From assembly GCA_934663645.1 (NCBI GenBank), contig CAKUKR010000075.1, positions 1 through 12,357 on the forward strand: a stretch of 12,357 nucleotides of DNA, in the 5' to 3' direction. The notes beneath the pieces are model-generated. The model was given only the letters and a program-made list of their open reading frames with translations. It ran no database searches and was not told where the DNA came from. The DNA is from an uncultured Muribaculaceae bacterium (lineage in GTDB: Bacteria > Bacteroidota > Bacteroidia > Bacteroidales > Muribaculaceae). Below, in pieces: positions 7,401 through 12,357 of the stretch (the first letter of the stretch is position 1; every line of letters begins with the position of its first letter). The position numbers and the translations under genes are program-made.

Positions 7401-8366
7401 TTGGACGTAGCCGGTGTCGGCATAGCGCCACTCGGTGGTGCATAAACCCCATGTAGATTCGTCATTGTTTGCGTTGATGACAGTCCACCCCGGGTCGCTG
7501 AAGTCAGACTTGTAGAAATCGGAGGTGGCAGTGGGGTCGTGGGTGTACTGGTACTCGACTCGCGTGCTGCGGTTGCCGTCCACTTCCACTTCAACCTCGT
7601 ATTTATGGTCTGCGGGTGTGAAACCGGTTGCTGCTGTGTCAGCCCACGATGTCGCCGGACCGGTGAGCGTTTGCGCCAGAACGTCGTCGCGGTAGATGTA
7701 GACCTTGCTGACGGACAGCCCATCGATAAACGCCGCACAGTCGGTATCCTTGGTCGGCAGCAGCCACTGCAGCCCGACTTCGTTCTGGTCGAAGCCCGCG
7801 CTCGGGACAATGCTGAACCAGGACACTGGGGCGGGTGTCACATTGAACTCTTTCACCTGAAAGCCAGTCAATGAAATTGCGGAGCATCGCGACCTGGAGG
7901 CTGCGTGGAAACCGAAGTAGTAGTCGCCGCTCTGTGTCGGGGTAAATGAGACGGCGTTAGCCTCCCAAGAATTACACTTCTTGTATTCTTTGAGAGTGGT
8001 GCCGGCATTCATGCCAGCCACTGTGTTGGTGCGCCCGACATGGAGAGAAAATGACTCCAGCCACGATCCGTGGGCATCCCAGAACACAATTTTGTACTTT
8101 TTGCCGGCTGTGAGAGTGACGGCCGGCGAGATGATCCAGTCGTCGCTGCTGTAATTGGAGTTTGTGAGGATTTTGGCTCCGTTCTCACATCCAGTGTCCC
8201 GTTTGCCGTAATAATCCAGTTGCACGTTGCCCCATTTTATGCCGTCGTTGTTGGAGTCGACGACAGTCCAGCCGTCCGTGAATTCGGAGGTGTAAGGGAC
8301 TTGCGAGCCTGCCGCCGCCACGAGCGACAGCAGCCCTGCGCTGACAAGCAATGAAATCCGTTTCAT
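4446..8366 (-). CDS. Secreted modular adhesin-like protein: cleaved-adhesin/MAM-like and FN3-like domains with T9SS sorting tail
   Basis: This is a 1306-residue exported surface protein. Residues 1-20 are a signal peptide (MKRISLLVSAGLLSLVAAAG). Then come alternating beta-sandwich modules. Cleaved-adhesin/choice-of-anchor-J-like domains lie at about 24-174, 284-436, 545-700, 808-961 and 1075-1228; the first two carry GWTV, the xDDWIxSPAVxLTAG strand and GxYYFGFHA. Fibronectin-III-like domains lie at about 178-273, 440-537, 704-803 and 966-1073. The last 70 residues, with ATVSGQVV, LAPGVYIV and a terminal KIAK, look like a Por secretion (type A) tail, implying T9SS export. Domains 1 and 2 of each type are close copies. 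I chose the ATG at 8366 because the frame stays open to 8567 but the promoter (8400-8408) and signal peptide place the start here. It is monocistronic, ending at a strong terminator. Gingipain-type adhesin regions share this architecture, but no protease domain is present. The ligand is unknown. Confidence 0.88.
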   Translation of the reverse strand: MKRISLLVSAGLLSLVAAAGSQVPYTSEFTDGWTVVDSNNDGIKWGNVQLDYYGKRDTGCENGAKILTNSNYSSDDWIISPAVTLTAGKKYKIVFWDAHGSWLESFSLHVGRTNTVAGMNAGTTLKEYKKCNSWEANAVSFTPTQSGDYYFGFHAASRSRCSAISLTGFQVKEFNVTPAPVSWFSIVPSAGFDQNEVGLQWLLPTKDTDCAAFIDGLSVSKVYIYRDDVLAQTLTGPATSWADTAATGFTPADHKYEVEVEVDGNRSTRVEYQYTHDPTATSDFYKSDFSDPGWTVINANNDESTWGLCTTEWRYADTGYVQGAEFRTYSYPGDDWIVSPAVRLTAGHEYKVRFWHIEGQNSYLEDLTLYAAQTPTVAGLKAGKVMIDIKQSFRDTWAKEVISFTPTETGNYYFGFHAHSSATYHTTYITGLEVSVDILTPAKVSDLTVKPAAERAIEANLSWTLPSKDVDGADLPSGAAISNVYVYRDDVLAQTLPGDATSWTDNAASGLTEGKHTYAVEVELNGIRSARSIVRVPYIGLIETQSLPFDAGIASMTEEHFNNYYAPFRGPGATFTGDWELYTDSETGTDIRLAAANIYDNWLIFPPLAFDQPGVYVLNTTLRQFDGWCSTETEVYLGSGYVADGYTRKIDSFNNIQKTPTEKTVYFEVTEPGTYNIAIRGAGPSAGSSPLRICALSVHRSVVMPAAVSDLAATVTGDSSVSLAWTNPTLDNTGKALSGNLSKIEVTLDGTLVSTLTAEADMTPGNAVTCQLDGVGIGIHEVKVITYLGSDACDTPTSVWTEWVGDKTQTLPYSCDFSDSRYFSLWSTHNNNDSGAEWELSDNGGAILDTNTRIFTDLDYTLLSAPFDLVAGHCYKFSISESRGRPDFSLNVGIVPAGGQQTDIPDPQSLLMHGDGSAVQHDFYIVAAETGKFSFAIQAKGRYVYDNEYYDAIIISKVEMADIPYIPDAAQMFTVRAYPNHQLIAELIWQNPTTSSIEDMQPIITKAEIYRNDELISTYTENLAPGGYAAYIDDAIPEAGVYAYKVKLYNNDQTRDEFGHASSGGTWFGYLEVPYEPADFYGWMNLNSSGTGGPSWKLDGNTASIANTKDNSDTDARLTTPPINTVAGEKYLISVLPATDAGNAPYDIDVYLEGSGMNKKIGTVTCAAPESQAETAEFKLLAVEPETSTQSDEPADENARIEFNAGFVQVTFHATRNGKGRFSDFRFVIDPETGIDEAAADNGIRHIGDTILFPNGATDITIATVSGQVVRRCAAADSIDLSQLAPGVYIVCCNIDGKRAALKIAK
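6851..6923 (-). repeat. Internal DNA repeat, copy in FN3-like domain 2
   Basis: This 73-bp stretch aligns without gaps to 7637-7709 at 55 of 73 positions, offset by exactly 786 bp (262 codons). It encodes the VYVYRDDVLAQTL region of the second FN3-like domain and marks a past duplication of a whole adhesin+FN3 unit. Confidence 0.7.
7637..7709 (-). repeat. Internal DNA repeat, copy in FN3-like domain 1
   Basis: Partner of 6851-6923, 75 percent identical by hand count. It encodes VYIYRDDVLAQTL and flanking residues of the first FN3-like domain. Confidence 0.7.
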
Positions 8367-8399
8367 GATTTTGTTGTTGGTTTTTGGGTTAATGATTGT

Positions 8400-8408
8400 G
8401 CAAAAGTA
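8400..8408 (-). promoter_or_regulatory. Promoter -7 element of the adhesin gene
   Basis: The minus-strand sequence TACTTTTGC matches TAnnTTTG plus C, 34 bp upstream of the ATG at 8366. The predicted leader is about 27 nt, A/C-rich, with AACAACAAAA close to the start. No TTTG/TTG occurs at the -33 distance; the outermost 9-mer repeat sits there instead, which suggests dependence on an activator (inference). Confidence 0.65.
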
Positions 8409-8427
8409 GCCGAAAAGGGGAGGAGAT

Positions 8428-8495
8428 TTGTTGTATTGGGTGTTGTATTTTTCGATAAGCGCAAAAATACAACAGATTCCGAGTAAATACAACAA
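8428..8495. promoter_or_regulatory. Nested inverted array of four AATACAACA 9-mers upstream of the adhesin promoter
   Basis: AATACAACA occurs on the minus strand at 8429-8437 and 8441-8449 and on the plus strand at 8466-8474 and 8486-8494. The inner pair extends to perfect 12-bp arms (8441-8452 and 8463-8474) around a 10-nt loop; the outer pair has 10-bp arms (8428-8437 and 8486-8495). The array begins 20 bp upstream of the -7 box. The arrangement fits a multi-site operator for a dimeric or oligomeric regulator; a cruciform or RNA hairpin is an alternative. The sequence pattern is certain, the role inferred. Confidence 0.65.
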
Positions 8496-8573
8496 GCAAT
8501 TGCTATGAATTCGCGCCACAGGGCATGGAACAGCGTGCGGCGGGCATCGGCACGCCGGTGGCGGCAAGGGATG

Positions 8574-8604
8574 AAAAAAGCTGCGCCGAAGTTGACGGCG
8601 CAGC
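8574..8604 (-). terminator. Rho-independent terminator of the porin gene
   Basis: An 8-bp perfect GC-rich stem (GCTGCGCC 8580-8587 with GGCGCAGC 8597-8604) and a 9-nt loop is followed on the minus strand by six T (complement of 8574-8579). It lies 33 bp after the porin stop codon. Confidence 0.88.
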
Positions 8605-8637
8605 CAATAAATGCAGTATGTCGTATGGCGGTCTGTG

Positions 8638-9816
8638 TCAGAAGAGGAACTGCAGACGCACCTGGAATATGTTCAGGTCGGTATTGAATGTCGCGTTGTT
8701 GAACGTGTGCATATACGTATAGTTCAGACGAGCGAGCATATACTTGTTGATGTAGTAGTTGAGAGTGGCGGAGAGGGTGTTTGAGTTGCCACCGTAGATG
8801 CCGGAGAACACTCGGCCGTCCTCGATGTACTGAGCTTTCTTGTCGTTGAGGGTGGTGTAGCTGTAGCCGAGCACCAGTTCACATTCCCCCTTGGAGGGAG
8901 TGGCGAGGCAAGCGTCGCTGCCGGAGTACCTGTACGCGCCGCCTGTGAGGAGGCCTCGCAGCATTGCGTATGCGCCCATGCCGGTGAAGCTGTGCAGGTT
9001 GTTGCGGAAGTTGACGCGGTTGAAATAGTACTGCGCTTCGAGAGCCAACGGGCCGGTGGAGAGCAGCAGCTCGGGCGAGAATTTCCAGAGGTTCATGGCA
9101 TTGTCCATAGTCGCGTCGAGTGCTTTCACCTTGTCAACCTGCGTGGGGAAGTTGGCGGCAAAGGTGAATACGTTGTGACCCTTGTTGTCTCCGGAAGTGT
9201 TGGGCGAGGCGAAGCCTCCGGAGAAGCCGAACTGGACCACGTTGCCGCCGGTATGCACAGGGCGGGCGACAAGGCGGGTCAGCACTCCGTAGCCCTGCTG
9301 CCCGAGCTGGTTGGGGGTGAGTATCACCGACTGCGGCTCGACATGGGCGGAAACGGTGGCGAGGTACTTGTCTGCGCTGTGCACATACATCGCGCCGAGC
9401 AGACGCGCTGTAGTGAAAGCTGATTCAGCCGTAGGCTGGTCGTAAGAGATTTTCATTGAGGCGTTTGTGGTGCTCTGCAATCCGTAGTGGTGTATGAACG
9501 AGCCGGCACGCAGGAAGTTGGCCTCGTCGTAATTGTACTGCACATAGATGTCCTTCAGTCCGACTTTGCCGTAAGCGTAGCCTATGTCGATTTTCGCGTC
9601 CCACTTGCCGTAGCGGGCCTTTGCACCGAGGCGTACTTCGGAGATGGCGAGGCCGTCTTTGAACGCCTCCTTGTCAGGCGAGGCATAGAGAGCTCCGTCG
9701 AGCAGCAGCCGCCCCGAGGGGTTGATCTGCAGTTTAGGCTCGTCGGTGTCCTGTGCGGACACTGAGGGCGCGGATGCCGCAACAAGCGCGGCGAGCAAGA
9801 ATAGAGTGTGTTTCAT
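8638..9816 (-). CDS. Outer-membrane porin, phosphate-selective porin O/P (OprP-like) family
   Basis: This 392-residue protein is predicted to form an outer-membrane beta-barrel. Residues 1-21 are a signal peptide (MKHTLFLLAALVAASAPSVSA, cleavage before QD). After that come many alternating amphipathic strands, including KWDAKIDIGYAYGKVGLKDIYVQYNY (71-96, here in part), AGSFIHHYGLQ (104-114), LALEAQYYFNRV (257-268), GECELVLGYSYT (310-321) and a final strand FQVRLQFLF ending in Phe, the classic BAM recognition ending. The pattern of N-terminal strands and the FLRAGSFIHHYGLQS segment match Bacteroidetes OprO/OprP-family porins. Phosphate selectivity cannot be confirmed from sequence. The ATG at 9816 is preferred over an in-frame ATG 54 bp upstream because it begins the signal peptide. 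It lies 100 bp after the lipoprotein gene without a clear promoter or terminator between them, so co-transcription is possible. Confidence 0.85.
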   Translation of the reverse strand: MKHTLFLLAALVAASAPSVSAQDTDEPKLQINPSGRLLLDGALYASPDKEAFKDGLAISEVRLGAKARYGKWDAKIDIGYAYGKVGLKDIYVQYNYDEANFLRAGSFIHHYGLQSTTNASMKISYDQPTAESAFTTARLLGAMYVHSADKYLATVSAHVEPQSVILTPNQLGQQGYGVLTRLVARPVHTGGNVVQFGFSGGFASPNTSGDNKGHNVFTFAANFPTQVDKVKALDATMDNAMNLWKFSPELLLSTGPLALEAQYYFNRVNFRNNLHSFTGMGAYAMLRGLLTGGAYRYSGSDACLATPSKGECELVLGYSYTTLNDKKAQYIEDGRVFSGIYGGNSNTLSATLNYYINKYMLARLNYTYMHTFNNATFNTDLNIFQVRLQFLF

Positions 9817-9916
9817 GGTAAAAGGAAATGAAGAGGGCATCATGACTGCGGCGGAACGAAGCCGAGGCACATCGCAATGCCCTGCAAACGGTGTTTATGT
9901 CAGGTTTATGTTAATA

Positions 9917-11005
9917 TCAAAGCATGGACGATACTTTCGTGACATCCTCAATGCGGTTGACCAGGTCGCCAGCAGCATTGAAGATGAAGCCCGTAGGAAT
10001 TGCGGTGACATTGTAGTCTATGAGGAAGCGGGAGTCCATTCCGTCAACGGCGTATACGTTGGTCCAAGGCAGGTTGACTGCTGCGTCGCGCCACCCGTAG
10101 CGGTCGGCATCAAGTCCCACCATATATATGTCGGCACGTCCGGCATCGTATATCTTCTTCAGCTCGGCGTTGTACTGCGGCGCGCCCTTGGCTGTCAGTG
10201 CGGTGAACACGAGTATCACCGGCTTGCCCTGGCCGAGCATGGGCGTGAGCTGGCGTTTCGAGCCTTTGGCATCAGGCAGGTCAATCTCGAAAGCCTTGAC
10301 TTCCGTCGCATGTACCACACGCTCATGTCCTTTGGCAGCGTTGGCGCGGCTCATGGCTCGCAGTGAGATGTTTTTCAGCATCTCCGTGCGCGGGTCGCCG
10401 GGCTTGTACTGCTCGAAGGCCGTAGCCACGGCGGCGAAATACTTTGCATCCACCGGGTTCGAGCCATCGTAGAGGGGGCGGCCGTCAACGGTTTTTGTCA
10501 ATATGTAATAGCTGACGATGCTGCCGCGAGAAGAGGCGATAAACTCTTTGTAGACAGTGCGCTTGAACGCATCGCGGGCGGCATTGTCGGCATTTGCCGG
10601 CAGCGTGTTGAGCAGGCTGTCAAACCGAGCCATAGCCACGGCATTGTCAGAGCCGGAGAGGCGGTAGCCGCGTCCGAAACTGCGGGCTGTGGTGTGCACT
10701 GTCACAGTCTCTATGGAATCGATGGGGAAATATACAAACTCGTCGCCGCTGCGCAGGCGGTATATTTCAGACGAGGCGGGGGCGGCGATGCTTATCGAGA
10801 AGTGTCCCGAGCCGTCGGTGCGTGTGCTGTCCATGACTATCCATGAGCCGGAGCTGCTGGCTTTCTCGACTACTAAGGGGGCGTTGTCCGCGCCCTCAAC
10901 GTCGCCTTTTACCTTGAATTCGCTGCCGCCGCAAGCGCACAGCAACAGACACAGCAGCGACGCTGCTGCCATAGACAAACCTATCCTGTTCTTGATCATA
11001 ATCAT
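9917..11005 (-). CDS. Thioredoxin-like (TlpA/AhpC-fold) lipoprotein with DUF4369-type N-terminal domain, CxxC missing
   Basis: This is a 362-residue envelope lipoprotein. The signal peptide ends in a lipobox-like LCAC, with C25 as the lipidated residue. Residues about 28-115 look like a DUF4369 beta-domain (FKVKGDVEGADNAPLVVEKA). A helical linker follows (about 120-230), then a thioredoxin-like fold at about 232-350 (KPVILVFTALTAKGA, IYMVGLDAD, DYNVTAIPTGFIFNAAG). The cis-proline is kept (P337), but the place of the redox CxxC reads AKGA at about 272-275, so no disulfide exchange is expected. DUF4369-thioredoxin lipoproteins are common in Bacteroidales and usually carry the CxxC. Start: ATG at 11005, with a second in-frame ATG two codons later. 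Its promoter is at 11024-11055. The function of this cysteine-less version is unknown; a binding or scaffold role is possible. Confidence 0.85.
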   Translation of the reverse strand: MIMIKNRIGLSMAAASLLCLLLCACGGSEFKVKGDVEGADNAPLVVEKASSSGSWIVMDSTRTDGSGHFSISIAAPASSEIYRLRSGDEFVYFPIDSIETVTVHTTARSFGRGYRLSGSDNAVAMARFDSLLNTLPANADNAARDAFKRTVYKEFIASSRGSIVSYYILTKTVDGRPLYDGSNPVDAKYFAAVATAFEQYKPGDPRTEMLKNISLRAMSRANAAKGHERVVHATEVKAFEIDLPDAKGSKRQLTPMLGQGKPVILVFTALTAKGAPQYNAELKKIYDAGRADIYMVGLDADRYGWRDAAVNLPWTNVYAVDGMDSRFLIDYNVTAIPTGFIFNAAGDLVNRIEDVTKVSSML

Positions 11006-11023
11006 ATCCTGGTCTTTCAGGCT

Positions 11024-11055
11024 GCAAAATTAGCAATAAATCCGCGTAACGGCAA
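11024..11055 (-). promoter_or_regulatory. Promoter of the thioredoxin-like lipoprotein gene
   Basis: On the minus strand, TAATTTTGC (11024-11032) matches the -7 consensus and TTG at 11053-11055 lies 20 bp upstream, as expected for -33. The -7 box is 18 bp before the ATG at 11005, so the leader would be very short (about 11 nt). This may favour the second ATG at 10999. Confidence 0.65.
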
Positions 11056-11127
11056 CAATGCCCTTGTAAACGGGCAAAAACACATTGGCGAAGCCGTAAC
11101 ACAAATTTTTCGAGCATGATTTACTAT

Positions 11128-11136
11128 TATTTTTGC
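11128..11136 (+). promoter_or_regulatory. Promoter -7 element of the septoil-knot gene
   Basis: TATTTTTGC matches TAnnTTTG plus C on the plus strand, 73 bp ahead of the ATG at 11210. No clear TTTG is seen at -33. Together with the promoter at 11024-11055 it makes 11006-11209 a divergent control region. The predicted leader is about 65 nt. Confidence 0.55.
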
Positions 11137-11209
11137 ACAGTGCCGATTTTTTCGCTATATTCGCGGTCGGAATAGAATTGAAGTGTAAATCCGCATTAAA
11201 CCCGAAAGT

Positions 11210-11566
11210 ATGAAAAGGCTATGCTTGGCCGTCGCGGCAACAATGGCGATGGCATTGACAACGGCATTGGACGCCAATGCCCAGAAGGTGTATTCCGTCA
11301 GCTATGAGTATCAGGCGGATGTGAAGGTGTATGTGGTGAAGAACGAGTACCAGGCAGACTTGGTGGTCTACAAGGCCAAGTACGAATACCAGGCTGACGC
11401 CCGCGACAACAAGGGCATCTGGTATTTCACCAAGTATTCGTACCAGGCCGACAAGAAGGTGTATTTCACTGACTATGAGTACCGCGCCGACCTGAAGGTG
11501 TACTTCACTGACCAGCAATACCGAGCCGGCTGGAAGAATGCCCAGAAGCGTCACTTGATGTACTGA
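11210..11566 (+). CDS. Exported tandem-repeat protein of the 7(1) septoil-knot family (DUF6150-like)
   Basis: This 118-residue protein has a signal peptide (1-24, ending DANA before QK). The mature part is built of six repeats of about 13 residues at 27-39, 40-52, 53-70, 71-83, 84-96 and 97-109. The core is V-Y-x-x-x-Y-E-Y-Q-A-D-x-K (VYSVSYEYQADVK, VYFTDYEYRADLK). The third repeat carries a short insertion (RDNKGI), and the protein ends in AGWKNAQKRHLMY. The repeat core, the WYF after the insertion, and the AGWKN...HLMY ending match the family I know as the septoil-knot domain, a small beta-rich fold reported or predicted to contain a 7(1) backbone knot. The biological role is unknown to me. 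It is probably periplasmic or secreted, as no lipobox is present. It is convergent with the flippase gene, with 14 bp between their stop codons. A -7 box lies at 11128-11136. Confidence 0.85.
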   Translation: MKRLCLAVAATMAMALTTALDANAQKVYSVSYEYQADVKVYVVKNEYQADLVVYKAKYEYQADARDNKGIWYFTKYSYQADKKVYFTDYEYRADLKVYFTDQQYRAGWKNAQKRHLMY

Positions 11567-11580
11567 GTTTTTCCGTTGTT

Positions 11581-12357
11581 TTATTTGCGGCGGAGGCGGC
11601 GGCGCAGCCCTGTGGCTGCCACAGCTGCCGCGAGGGCTGTGAACACAGCCATGGCTGCGTATGACCACACCGGCGAGGGTATGAGGGAGGCGGCGAGCGC
11701 AGCCCCGACAGATGCCATTGCCGCTGCCATGCAGCGCACTGCCCCCCTGTCGAAGCGGAAGCCGTACAGGCGGCGGTTGACTGCAAGGTATATGAACAGG
11801 CACAGCAGCGAGTCGAGTATCATGGCATAGCCGATGCCCTCGACACCGAACAGCAGGAAGCCAGCGGCGTTCATGACCAGTGTCAGCAGATTGCATCCCA
11901 CGCCCTCGAGCCAGAAGAACACGCGGCGGTTGTTTTGCGCCATGGTGACATAGCCGAGCGGGTACATGGCTGCGCGGAACACCAGCGCAAACGCCATGAG
12001 CCGTATGAGCGGTATGGCGGAGAGGAACGACTCATCAAGGAGTATATGCACCGCCAGCGGCGCGAACAGAATGAGCAGGGCGGCAAGCGGGGCGACGAGC
12101 AGACAGACTATCTCGGTCTGCCGGTTGACGATGCCCGCGAACGGGTCGCCGTTGCCGATGGCCGAGGACAGGCGAGGCAGGTAGTCCATTGCCATTGCGG
12201 AGAATATGACGGCCGCATACTGGTTGGTGAGCGAGTTGGCGGCTTGCCATATACCGACATCGGCGAGGCCTCCCGTGTATCTGACGAATGTGTTGAGCGA
12301 GAGTGTGCATACGCTGCCTATCAGGTCTCCGCTCATGAAGAGCAGCCCGGTGAGTAT
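11581..12357 (-). CDS. Polysaccharide/O-antigen flippase, C-terminal part (5' end cut by window)
   Basis: This is the C-terminal 258 residues of a multi-pass membrane protein of the Wzx-like oligosaccharide flippase family, which moves undecaprenyl-linked glycan units across the inner membrane. The frame stays open to the window edge (residues ILTGLLF before the internal Met at 12336), so the N-terminal half lies outside. About six to seven hydrophobic helices are visible, e.g. IVCLLVAPLAALLILFAPLA, LLTLVMNAAGFLLFGVEGIG and YAAMAVFTALAAAVAATGLR. Segments such as FVRYTGGLADVGIWQAANS, AMAMDYLPRLSSA and YPLGYVTMAQNNRRVFFWLE fit the family. It ends with a basic cytoplasmic tail (RRRLRRK). Presumably it belongs to a surface-glycan gene cluster continuing to the right, but no glycosyltransferase is in view. 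Confidence 0.88.
   Translation of the reverse strand: MLTGLLFMSGDLIGSVCTLSLNTFVRYTGGLADVGIWQAANSLTNQYAAVIFSAMAMDYLPRLSSAIGNGDPFAGIVNRQTEIVCLLVAPLAALLILFAPLAVHILLDESFLSAIPLIRLMAFALVFRAAMYPLGYVTMAQNNRRVFFWLEGVGCNLLTLVMNAAGFLLFGVEGIGYAMILDSLLCLFIYLAVNRRLYGFRFDRGAVRCMAAAMASVGAALAASLIPSPVWSYAAMAVFTALAAAVAATGLRRRLRRK

Noticed and set aside
8428..8495. CRISPR-like repeat array
   Set aside because: The repeats are only 9-12 bp, lie on both strands and have spacers of 3-16 bp; no cas genes are present.
8367..8567. Upstream in-frame extension of the adhesin by 67 codons
   Set aside because: The extension would run through the -7 promoter box and the 9-mer array and would bury the signal peptide; the ATG at 8366 starts a proper signal sequence.
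9817..9870. Upstream in-frame start for the porin (18 extra residues)
   Set aside because: The added residues contain no export signal and would displace the signal peptide that begins at 9816.
9817..9916. Separate promoter for the porin
   Set aside because: The only TTTG (complement of 9885-9888) is preceded by AC instead of TA at the key position, so it is too weak to call; co-transcription with the lipoprotein is equally likely.
11219..11896. 225-codon minus-strand open frame across the septoil-knot gene and flippase end
   Set aside because: It overlaps two well-supported genes in other frames; its His/Leu-rich repeats simply mirror the septoil-knot repeats.

Overview
The window looks like a chromosomal segment of a GC-rich member of the Bacteroidales, most likely Muribaculaceae-like (lineage is inference). 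Supporting evidence: several genes are preceded by the Bacteroidetes -7 element TAnnTTTG and by A-rich leaders with no clear Shine-Dalgarno. The protein families also fit: a DUF4369/thioredoxin-like lipoprotein, a secreted protein with a Por-type (T9SS) sorting tail, an OprO/OprP-like porin and a septoil-knot repeat protein.

Layout, left to right. Nearly everything is on the minus strand. (1) 1-3822: a SUI1/eIF1-like translation factor (3478-3822) followed 57 bp downstream by a large AddA/RecB-type helicase-nuclease (1-3420, last residues cut off by the window edge). They probably form one transcript from a promoter at 3852-3883. (2) 3823-4445: a mostly non-coding gap with an inverted-repeat-rich stretch (3901-4014), an unlisted 46-codon ORF for a small single-pass membrane protein (4157-4297) with its own promoter and a perfect 17-bp palindrome, and the terminator of the next gene. 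(3) 4446-8366: a 1306-residue secreted protein of five alternating cleaved-adhesin/MAM-like domains and four fibronectin-III-like domains plus a T9SS tail. Upstream lie a promoter and four copies of the 9-mer AATACAACA, arranged two per strand as nested inverted repeats. (4) 8638-11005: a thioredoxin-fold lipoprotein (9917-11005) followed by an OprP-family porin (8638-9816), possibly co-transcribed, ending in a hairpin terminator. (5) 11006-11209: a divergent promoter region. (6) 11210-11566: the only well-supported plus-strand gene, a small exported protein of six roughly 13-residue repeats matching the 7(1) septoil-knot family. (7) 11581-12357: the C-terminal part of a polysaccharide flippase (Wzx/MATE-like), convergent with the previous gene and running off the window.

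The theme is mostly cell envelope and surface: an exported modular adhesin, a porin, a periplasm-facing lipoprotein, a knotted exported protein and a glycan flippase. A DNA-repair/translation pair sits at the left. No mobile element, CRISPR array, tRNA or rRNA was seen. The most interesting items are the nested 9-mer array upstream of the adhesin, the septoil-knot protein, the small membrane protein with a palindromic promoter, and the thioredoxin-like lipoprotein lacking its CxxC.
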